Shown here piece by piece: positions 58,503-64,000 of a DNA stretch of 64,000 nucleotides (position 1 is the stretch's first letter; each line of letters begins with the position of its first letter). Under the pieces are notes generated by a model. It was given only the letters and a program-made list of their open reading frames with translations, searched no databases and had not been told where the DNA came from. Made by a program: the position numbers and the translations under genes. The stretch covers positions 62,001 through 126,000 of the forward strand of contig JAUIEC010000006.1 in the NCBI GenBank assembly GCA_030428945.1, written 5' to 3'. Source of the DNA: Phycisphaerae bacterium. Its GTDB lineage: Bacteria; Planctomycetota; Phycisphaerae; UBA1845; Fen-1342.

Positions 58503-59615
58503 TCAGAAGTACTTTTCCCAGGTGGCGAAGCGTTTTTCGAGGTCTGCCTTCATGGCGGGGTCGTTCTTGAGGTAGCCCGGGTCGTGGACGACGAGGGCTT
58601 CGAACCAGTCGACCATCAGTTTCCAGTCGGTCAGGCTGATCGTTTCGGGTGCGATGCGGTGGCGGTCGACGTCCATGTTGTGGTAGTTGCCGAGTGCCAG
58701 GCACATGCCGGTGGCTTCGTAGCCGTAGGCGCAGAACGCGGTCGATTCGCAGGTGCCGCCGGCCATCAGCTTGCGCTGATAGCGGAAGGTCTTGCGTCGG
58801 CGGGCGAGGGTGGCGGCGACGCGGCCGCAGTGGTCGGTGAGCGCGGGGGTGAAGACGCTGGCCTTGTCGCCGACGCGGAGGACCGGGCCGTCGCCGATGG
58901 TGGCGTTACCGCCGCGGGCGCTGCTGGTTTCGATGGCGACGATGGGGATCTTCTTCGGCAGGGTGCGGGCCTTGCAGGCGCCGATGGCGCCGATGAAGCC
59001 GACTTCTTCGGCGCGGGTGAACAGGCAGTAGACCTCGGCGCGGGTCTTCTTGCGGGCGAGTCGTTCGAGGAGCGCGAGGGCGGCCGCGGCGCCGGCGATG
59101 TCATCGCAGCCGCGGGCGTGGACGATGTCGCCGCGGAGGCGGGGTTCGGTCAGGTCCCACATGCCGGGGCTGTTGGGCTGGATGGGTTGGGAGACCCGGA
59201 GCAGGACTTCCTCGGGCAGGCGCATGTTTCCGATCAGGCGGTAGACGGACTTGGTCTTGGTGACTTCCTGCACGCGGGCCCGGATCCACTTCCCGTCGGA
59301 GTGAAAGCGGACGCGCTGGTTGTCGAAGTAGTCGGCGTAGACGCCACCGCGAAAGGCGGCCCGGACGGTGCGGCGGTCGACCATCTCGAGGGCGACGAAG
59401 CCGGGGTGGTCGGTGTGTGCGCTGAAGGCAAGCGGCCGGCGGTTCTTCGGCGGTCGTGACCGATAATGCGCGAGCAGGTTTCCGTAGCGATCGGCTTTGC
59501 AGGTGACGCCGGGCAGTTGCCGGCAGCGGTCGCGGATGTAGTCGAGGACGGCGTGTTCGACGAAGGCGGCGGTCGGGAGGGCGAGCATGTCGCGCAGGAC
59601 CCTGGGAAGCGGCAT
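58503..59615 (-). CDS. M42-family metallopeptidase
   Basis: A 370-residue di-metal aminopeptidase of the M42/glutamyl-aminopeptidase type. Metal and catalytic residues: His67 and Asp69 (SAHTDHPGF), bridging Asp in ARGCDDIAG, the Glu-Glu pair in RAEEVGFIGA, IVAIETS, and the last His in LGNYHNMD. The start with GGAGA upstream (59615) is chosen over a longer Pro/Arg-rich frame. Cytosolic peptide turnover is the likely role. Confidence 0.88.
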   Translation of the reverse strand: MPLPRVLRDMLALPTAAFVEHAVLDYIRDRCRQLPGVTCKADRYGNLLAHYRSRPPKNRRPLAFSAHTDHPGFVALEMVDRRTVRAAFRGGVYADYFDNQRVRFHSDGKWIRARVQEVTKTKSVYRLIGNMRLPEEVLLRVSQPIQPNSPGMWDLTEPRLRGDIVHARGCDDIAGAAAALALLERLARKKTRAEVYCLFTRAEEVGFIGAIGACKARTLPKKIPIVAIETSSARGGNATIGDGPVLRVGDKASVFTPALTDHCGRVAATLARRRKTFRYQRKLMAGGTCESTAFCAYGYEATGMCLALGNYHNMDVDRHRIAPETISLTDWKLMVDWFEALVVHDPGYLKNDPAMKADLEKRFATWEKYF

Positions 59616-59782
59616 GTGGATGTCTCCGGGGGTATCGGTTGATGCGAGTGTAGGGAAAAGGGGGCGTGGGAGCGAGAGAGCGGGCAAGGCCGGGTTACCG
59701 GCGGGACGCCCGGGCGACGCCGGCCCGGCGCGGCCCGAAAATCCTGGACGCAAGCTGCTTCGGGCGTGGCGTTTACGGGCGG

Positions 59783-59858
59783 TTCAGGTGTTTACCCGCT
59801 ACCGCTGTTCGGATCTGGCGCCGAAAATGAACATGGGTGGGGGGGTACCCCGGGGACG
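59783..59858 (-). repeat. Dispersed 80-nt repeat, copy 4 (inverted)
   Basis: Reverse orientation to the other copies: TTCAGGTGTTTACCCGCTACCG, split here as TTCAGGTGTTT and ACCCGCTACCG. A variable centre, GCCGAAAATGAACATGGGTG and GGGGGGTACCCCGGGGACG follow. It shares the extra flanking block TTACGGGCG with copy 3, with which it brackets the ECF sigma operon. Confidence 0.85.
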
Positions 59859-59900
59859 AGCGGGGCCGCAAGCGTCTTCGTGGGGGCGTTCGCGGGTCCG

Positions 59901-60040
59901 CATTTCGCCTTCGCCTTCGCCTTCGCACCTCGCATTCGCATTGGCATTCGTACCTCGCCTTCGCCTTCGCACCTCGCATTGGCATTGGCATTGGCCTTCG
60001 CACTCGCACCTCGCATTGGCATTCGCAATGGCATAGGCGT
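59901..60040. repeat. Hexamer-based low-complexity repeat
   Basis: About 140 nt made of interchangeable 6-7-nt words: CATTCG, CATTGG, CCTTCG, CACTCG and the spacer CACCTCG. Higher-order order is irregular, as in a decaying or shuffling minisatellite. It lies between repeat copy 4 and the sigma-factor promoter. All six frames are open through most of it because of its composition, but it is not credible coding DNA. Confidence 0.75.
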
Positions 60041-60154
60041 CCGCGTTTCGCGTCGGGCCCGGGCCACCGCCGCCGGCCGCGCGCCCTCTGCGGGCCGCGT
60101 ACCCCGGCGACCGTGCCCGCCTGCTCCGATCTCCCTGGGGCCCGTCCCGGCAGG

Positions 60155-60160
60155 TATATT
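60155..60160 (+). promoter_or_regulatory. -10 box placed for a leaderless ECF sigma mRNA
   Basis: TATATT ends 7 nt before the ATG at 60168; no Shine-Dalgarno is present. The spacing places transcription start at or beside the start codon. No recognisable -35. Confidence 0.45.
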
Positions 60161-60167
60161 TTTTGGC

Positions 60168-60788
60168 ATGGAAGCGCGGAAGAGCCCGTCCACTACGGGT
60201 GATATGACTGGTGCGGCACTGGAGCTTGATGCGACCATGGCGACCGTGACGGAGGCCCAGCGTGGCAGCCGTGAGGCCGCGGACCGGCTGGTGCGCGAGC
60301 ACGACGGCCTGGTTCGCGGCGTGATCTTCGGCGTCGTCGGACGGGCCCAGATGGTCGACGACATCGCCCAGCAGGTCTGGGCCCAGGTCTGGCAGCGGCT
60401 GCCGGGCCTCAAGGATCCACGGCGCCTGCGGTCGTGGCTCTACACGGTGGCCCGGAACGCCGCCATCGATGCCGGCCAGTCCGCCCGGCGTCGCCAGGGG
60501 GTCGCGCTCGATGCGGTGGCCGAGCCGGTGCGGGACGGCCCGCAGGTGAACCCGGCCCGGATCACGATCGGCGGCGAGGTTCGCGAGGAACTGCTGCGGG
60601 CGATCGAGGGATTGCCGGCCCTGTATCGCGAACCGTTCGTGCTGCGGCACATGGAAGACTGGTCGTACGCCGAGATTGGCGAGCTGCTGGGCCTGCCGGT
60701 CGAGACGGTCGAAACGCGCCTGGTTCGCGCCCGGCGCCAATTGCGGGAGGCCCTGCGAGGGAAGGTAGAACATGACGGATCCGCGTGA
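60168..60788 (+). CDS. ECF-type RNA polymerase sigma factor
   Basis: A 206-residue sigma-70 family factor with region 2 (LVREHDGLVRGVIFGVVG..VDDIAQQVWAQVWQRLPGLKDPRRLRSWLYTVARNAAID) and region 4 HTH (YREPFVLRHMEDWSYAEIGELLGLPVETVETRLVRARRQLREAL), quoted here only as landmarks: DDIAQQVW, SWLYTVARN and ETVETRLVRAR. No region 3. ATG 60168 is preferred for its promoter spacing; ATG 60204 is possible. It overlaps the next gene by 17 nt, as sigma/anti-sigma pairs often do. Confidence 0.9.
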   Translation: MEARKSPSTTGDMTGAALELDATMATVTEAQRGSREAADRLVREHDGLVRGVIFGVVGRAQMVDDIAQQVWAQVWQRLPGLKDPRRLRSWLYTVARNAAIDAGQSARRRQGVALDAVAEPVRDGPQVNPARITIGGEVREELLRAIEGLPALYREPFVLRHMEDWSYAEIGELLGLPVETVETRLVRARRQLREALRGKVEHDGSA

Positions 60789-61293
60789 ACAACTTGAGCG
60801 CCTGATTTCGCGGTGCCTCGACGGCGAGGCAAGTGCCGAAGAGCGGCGTGACCTGCAGCGCGCGTTGCGACGCAACCCGAGTGCGGACGCGTTGTTCGAG
60901 GAATACGCGGCGTTGGATCGCGAGGCCGGGCATGCGATTCGGGCGGCAGTCGCCGCACCGGGGATCGGTCCGGTCCTGCGGCGGCCGTCGATCTGGCGCG
61001 AGGCCGGCCTGGCGCTGGCGGCCTGCGTGGCGATGCTCGTCTGGCTGCAGCCGCTCGAGCGGCCGAGCGCCGGCGGAGCGGCGGATGCGAGTCGGGCCTC
61101 GTGGTTCGCGCCGCCCCCGACGACCACGGACAGTTGGACGGACGACGCGCGTTCGGTCGAACGGCTGGGCGTGCCGATGGCTGATACCGATCGCGAGTGG
61201 ATCGTGGTGCCCGGGGAGCGACCCGGGGAATACCTGGTGATTGAAGTGAATCGTACGCGGACGCGACTGCTGCAGTTGCGGCGCGACTTCTGA
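60772..61293 (+). CDS. Probable anti-sigma factor
   Basis: A 173-residue single-pass membrane protein. Residues 1-60 (ISRCLDGEASAEERRDLQRAL..) resemble the helical anti-sigma domain common in planctomycetes, with DGE and AEE motifs but no zinc His-Cys pair. One membrane helix is at about 80-98 (AGLALAACVAMLVWLQPL). The rest is extracytoplasmic. GGGAAGG precedes the ATG. Overlap with the sigma gene supports the role; no direct proof. Confidence 0.75.
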   Translation: MTDPREQLERLISRCLDGEASAEERRDLQRALRRNPSADALFEEYAALDREAGHAIRAAVAAPGIGPVLRRPSIWREAGLALAACVAMLVWLQPLERPSAGGAADASRASWFAPPPTTTDSWTDDARSVERLGVPMADTDREWIVVPGERPGEYLVIEVNRTRTRLLQLRRDF

Positions 61294-61306
61294 GAGGGCA
61301 TGGACG

Positions 61307-62596
61307 ATGTTGATTCTGAAAGCCTTGTTCCTGAGTGGTGTGTTTCTTCTGGCCGGCCGCCCGCTGGCGCAGCAGGCGACGATCCAGGTCGACGCGGTGC
61401 CGGACGAACACGGCAACGTTGCCCTGTCGCTGGTGGTCGGCGATGAACCCGCCCACGTGATCGCGGCCAGCGTGCAGGTCTCGCCGGTCTGGATCGGCGT
61501 GCGGATGGTGCCGGTTCCCGACGCGCTGGCGGCGCACATTCACCGCGAAGGGATGATGATCTCGAACGTCGTGGCGGGCAGCCCGGCCGACGAAGCGGGC
61601 CTGGAACAGTACGACGTGGTGGTCTCGTTCGACGGCGAGGAGATCGAGACCGGCGAGCAACTGGTCGAGCGGATCGCGGAGGTCGGCGTCGGCAGGCGGG
61701 CGAAGGTGGTCGTGATTCGCGGCGGGGCCGAGCAGTCGCTCTGGATTCGTCCGGCGGACCGCCCGGAGCATCCGAGCCACGAGTACAAGTACGACGAGCC
61801 GGCCATGGCGGGCAACGACACGAACTACTTCGGGCACAACATGGTGGTGACCCCGGACGGCAAGTGGCAGATGCAGCCGCTGGGCCAGATGCGTGACCTG
61901 TCGGAACTGCTGGACGAGTTCGACCTGGAGGAACTGAAGGACTTCCAGTTCCCGGACAACAGCGGGATGATGCCGCGCTTCCGCATGCGGAGCTTCCCCG
62001 GGATGGAATTCGATTTTGACTTCAACTGGAAGGACCTGGGCGAAGTCGACGGCGACGTGGAGATCGTCATCCGCAGCAGCGACGGCGACGAGACCCTGGA
62101 GATCAAGCGGAACGCGGACGGCACCTTCCGCGTCGTGCGCGAAGACGACGCGGGCGAGCGGGTCGACGAGTACGAAAGCGCCGAGCAGTTCGAGGCGCAG
62201 GATCCGGAGGCCTTCGAGATGTTCCAGGGACACTCGGGTCACGGGAGCGGCGCGATGATCTTCATGCATCCGGGTGGCAAGGATCTGCCGCGGATGCAGC
62301 GCGACTTCTCGGCCAAGATCGAAAAGCGGATTCGCGAAGCGCACGAACGGGCCACCGCGGCGCTGCAGCACGGCGATCAGGCCCGGCAGCGGGTGATCCG
62401 CCGGCAGCGGAGCATGTCGACCAGCGACCAGAGCGGGGCGCACGAGACGCAGCTTCAGGTTTCGATCGGCGATGACGGCGTGCGGGTCGAGCTGGTCGAG
62501 GACGGCGTCAGGAAGGTGTACGAATTCGAAGACGAGGCGCACTTCAAGCGGAGCGAGCCCGAACTCTACGAGCGGTGCGGCCTGGGCGGCCGGTAG
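61307..62596 (+). CDS. Exported PDZ-domain protein
   Basis: A 429-residue secreted or periplasmic protein: signal peptide MLILKALFLSGVFLLAGRPLAQ, a PDZ domain (about 75-140, GMMISNVVAGSPADEAGLEQYDVVVSFDGEEI, quoted in part as SPADEAGL), then a long acidic region rich in Asp/Glu/Phe/Met (DFDLEELKDFQFPD, MEFDFDFNWKDL). No protease triad is seen. It is the third gene of the sigma/anti-sigma operon (13-nt gap) and may be its sensor or regulated output. Confidence 0.8.
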   Translation: MLILKALFLSGVFLLAGRPLAQQATIQVDAVPDEHGNVALSLVVGDEPAHVIAASVQVSPVWIGVRMVPVPDALAAHIHREGMMISNVVAGSPADEAGLEQYDVVVSFDGEEIETGEQLVERIAEVGVGRRAKVVVIRGGAEQSLWIRPADRPEHPSHEYKYDEPAMAGNDTNYFGHNMVVTPDGKWQMQPLGQMRDLSELLDEFDLEELKDFQFPDNSGMMPRFRMRSFPGMEFDFDFNWKDLGEVDGDVEIVIRSSDGDETLEIKRNADGTFRVVREDDAGERVDEYESAEQFEAQDPEAFEMFQGHSGHGSGAMIFMHPGGKDLPRMQRDFSAKIEKRIREAHERATAALQHGDQARQRVIRRQRSMSTSDQSGAHETQLQVSIGDDGVRVELVEDGVRKVYEFEDEAHFKRSEPELYERCGLGGR

Positions 62597-62614
62597 GAAT
62601 CGAAGGACGGAGTC

Positions 62615-62669
62615 GGGGACCAGGGGTTCGAGCGGCGCGCCCGGCGCGCCCGGCGCGCCCGCGGTCCCC
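62615..62669 (+). terminator. Hairpin enclosing a 9-nt tandem repeat
   Basis: GGGGACC (62615-62621) pairs with GGTCCCC (62663-62669). The loop holds three units of CGCGCCCGG (62636-62662, last unit ending in GC). It begins 19 nt after the PDZ gene stop. No T-tract. A 3'-end structure is likely, with a loop length that could vary by 9-nt steps. Confidence 0.55.
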
Positions 62670-62798
62670 GGTCCGCCTTGTGCGAGACGCGCAGGGTGCG
62701 TCATCGACGCCGCGTTCCACGGATTCGCGTGGCAGCGCCGGCGTGGGTGCCGCACCCTGACTTCATCACACCCGAACTGAATTCCAACCTGCCGCCGT

Positions 62799-62877
62799 CG
62801 TCCCCGGGGTACCCCCCACCCAAGTTCATTTTCGGTGCCAGAGCGAAGAGGCGGTAGCGGGCAAACACCTGAAGCGC
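62799..62877 (+). repeat. Dispersed 80-nt repeat, copy 3
   Basis: CGTCCCCGGGGTACCCCCC, ACCCAAGTTCATTTTCGGTG, a variable centre (CCAGAGCGAAGAGGC), GGTAGCGGGCAAACACCTGA, then AGCGCCCGTAAG. Same orientation as copies 1 and 2; inverted relative to copy 4, 2.9 kb away. Confidence 0.85.
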
Positions 62878-63012
62878 CCGTAAGCGGCCCGCCGACAGCG
62901 GGTTGCGTCTTCGATTTTTCCGAGCCCGTCGCGCCGCGACAGGCCGCGAGAACCGCCTCGCCTCGGACCGATCCGGGGCGGTCGTTCCGCGCTGCCGGCG
63001 AGACGTTTGGCG

Positions 63013-63042
63013 TTGCGGCCGCTCCCACCAGAGTGCTATCCT
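63013..63042 (+). promoter_or_regulatory. Predicted promoter of the LysM protein gene
   Basis: TTGCGG (63013-63018), 18-nt spacer, TATCCT (63037-63042), 43 nt before the ATG. Both hexamers match four of six consensus positions. Confidence 0.45.
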
Positions 63043-63085
63043 CAGCCGCGGTTCCTTCGACCCACTTCCGCGAGGCCGAGCGGCG

Positions 63086-63931
63086 ATGCCCGACACGCCC
63101 GACCAGTCCGAGTTCAGCCGACGCCTGCAGGCCGCCATGCAGCGGGCCAAGGCCCCCGCGCCGGCCGAGCCGCCCGCCGCTACCGCGACGAACACCGATG
63201 CGTTTCAGCAGCGGCTGGCGACCGCGATGGATCCGGCCGCGGAAGCCGCGACCGAACCTCCTCCGCCCGAGCCGCTGCCCGAAGCCGAACCGGTCGGCAC
63301 CGGCGCATACATCGTTCGCAAAGGCGACTGCACCTCGAGCATCGCGATGGACCACGGGCTGTACCCCGAGACGCTCTGGAACGACCCGGGCAACACCGCG
63401 CTGCGCGAGGCCCGCGTCAACATGAACGTGCTGCTGCCGGGCGACCGGATGCACATTCCCGAGAAGCGCCTTCGCGAGGAAGCCCTGGCACCCGAGCAGC
63501 GACATCGCTTCCGGCGCCGCGGCGTACCCGAACAACTCCAGATCGGGTTCGAGGACAAGGACGGCGCCCCCTACGCCGGCGAGGCCTACACGATCGACAT
63601 CGACGGCCTCGTCCGCGAAGGCTTCACCGACGGCAGCGGTTTCGTACGCGAACCGATTCCGCCCGAGGCCAGGCTGGCCGTCATCGAATTCGCCGAGCGA
63701 CAGGAGACCTACGAGTTCACGCTCGGCGACCTCGAACCCGTCGACGCCGTCCGCGGGCTGCAGAAACGACTCAAGAACCTCGGTTTCCTCGCCGGACGCC
63801 TGAGCGGCGCCTACGACGACGCGACCACCGCGGCGGTGCGCGACTTCCAGCGGCATTACGCCCTGGCCAACACCAGCGGACAGGTCGACGCCGAAACCCG
63901 CGCACAGCTCGTGGCGGTTCATCGCAGCTAA
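63086..63931 (+). CDS. LysM and peptidoglycan-binding domain protein
   Basis: A 281-residue protein with no signal peptide. The N-terminal ~70 residues are Pro/Ala-rich with two similar short helices (EFSRRLQAAMQRAKA, AFQQRLATAMDPAAE). Then comes a LysM-like module (about 73-130, YIVRKGDCTSSIAMDHGLYPETLWNDP). A central beta-rich part and a C-terminal peptidoglycan-binding domain (LQKRLKNLGFLAGRLSGAYDDATTAAVRDFQ) follow. Such cytosolic LysM/PGB combinations often accompany contractile injection or phage-tail-like clusters, but only one further gene start is visible. Confidence 0.82.
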   Translation: MPDTPDQSEFSRRLQAAMQRAKAPAPAEPPAATATNTDAFQQRLATAMDPAAEAATEPPPPEPLPEAEPVGTGAYIVRKGDCTSSIAMDHGLYPETLWNDPGNTALREARVNMNVLLPGDRMHIPEKRLREEALAPEQRHRFRRRGVPEQLQIGFEDKDGAPYAGEAYTIDIDGLVREGFTDGSGFVREPIPPEARLAVIEFAERQETYEFTLGDLEPVDAVRGLQKRLKNLGFLAGRLSGAYDDATTAAVRDFQRHYALANTSGQVDAETRAQLVAVHRS

Positions 63932-63956
63932 CCCCCTCTCCCCCAGGAGCCCGCCC

Positions 63957-64000
63957 GTGTCGACACGTCCCGCGGAAGGCCGGTTCGAGGCCGTCAACTT
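63957..64000 (+). CDS. Start of a gene cut by the window edge
   Basis: GTG at 63957 with AGGAG (63945-63949) 7 nt upstream opens a frame reading MSTRPAEGRFEAVN to the edge. Too short to identify. Close spacing (25 nt) suggests co-transcription with the LysM protein gene. Confidence 0.5.
   Translation, partial: MSTRPAEGRFEAVN

Noticed and set aside
59783-59858. Peptide-like reading of the dispersed repeat (KMNLGGG-type) as a small conserved gene family
   Set aside because: All four copies can be read this way, but the reading frames lack a common start, stop or ribosome-binding site, and the variable centre breaks the pattern; DNA-level repeat is the simpler explanation.
60440-63997. A ~1,185-codon open frame on the minus strand opposite the sigma/PDZ/LysM genes
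   Set aside because: Runs through intergenic repeat copy 3 and three genes with clear motifs; antisense shadow.
63086-64000. Type VI secretion or contractile-tail cluster
   Set aside because: Only a LysM/peptidoglycan-binding protein and 14 codons of the next gene are visible; no tail, sheath or VgrG-type gene is in the window.

Overview
The window is a contiguous, very GC-rich bacterial chromosome segment. Several traits point to a planctomycete, probably of the Phycisphaerae type: paired zinc-ribbon membrane proteins ending or starting in CxxCxYDLxG..CPxCG, a PEP-CTERM protein, a GEVED-domain protein with CCFxDGxC repeats, a dockerin-tailed FG-GAP protein, and many PDZ or cyclase-fold secreted proteins. 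This assignment is inference from gene content only. Because of third-position GC bias almost every real gene has long antisense open frames; these were discarded.

Layout. 1-4.6 kb: a replication-start neighbourhood on the minus strand, asd-truD-dnaA-dnaN (dnaN cut by the window edge). 4.7-11.7 kb: scattered housekeeping genes (YjbQ, a C45-type Ntn hydrolase, acyl-CoA dehydrogenase, an RTX-like lipoprotein, tRNA-Leu(CAA), a LuxR-type regulator, dUTPase, a nitrilase). 11.7-16.6 kb: an SDR gene between two copies of an 80-nt dispersed repeat, an FG-GAP protein, a zinc-ribbon protein and a radical SAM enzyme resembling the Tes lipid-coupling family. 17.0-32.4 kb: a one-strand surface-polysaccharide locus. 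It carries RfbF, an epimerase, three sugar C-methyltransferase-type proteins, a PIG-L deacetylase, two degenerate nucleotidyltransferase/beta-helix proteins (one fused to the initiating sugar-phosphate transferase), a Wzc-like chain-length protein and the dTDP-rhamnose set RmlA/B/C-like/D. 32.4-36.9 kb: an Fe-S/NrfD fusion plus a molybdopterin catalytic subunit. 36.9-43.5 kb (minus): a membrane-fusion protein, ABC ATPase, MacB-type permease and two secreted cyclase-fold proteins. 43.8-46.2 kb: a secreted protein with a silk-like Ala/Ser-rich block. 46.5-51.3 kb: MarC, small Cys-rich proteins, an HTH regulator and a HerA/DUF87-type ATPase. 51.4-55.4 kb: kynureninase, an unrecognised protein, 3-hydroxyanthranilate dioxygenase and ACMSD, a kynurenine-branch catabolic cluster. 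55.4-60 kb: PEP-CTERM protein, HflX, zinc-ribbon protein, M42 peptidase. 60.1-64 kb: an ECF sigma factor, its probable anti-sigma partner and a PDZ protein, then a LysM/peptidoglycan-binding protein and the start of another gene.

The most unusual signal is non-coding. At many gene 3' ends sit arrays of a degenerate octamer, approximately GTGARCAA, in strict 8-nt phase. They often overlap the stop codon and are often followed by a complementary pyrimidine-rich arm, also in 8-nt phase, giving long hairpins. The purine arm nearly always comes first in the sense of the upstream gene. A second family is an ~80-nt dispersed repeat in four copies, placed in pairs that flank the SDR gene and the ECF sigma operon. 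A third signal is a cluster of CTGTCAG/CTGACAG heptamers between dnaA and dnaN. Three genes (dut, kynU, the ECF sigma gene) have a -10-like hexamer 6-7 nt before the start codon, suggesting leaderless mRNAs.
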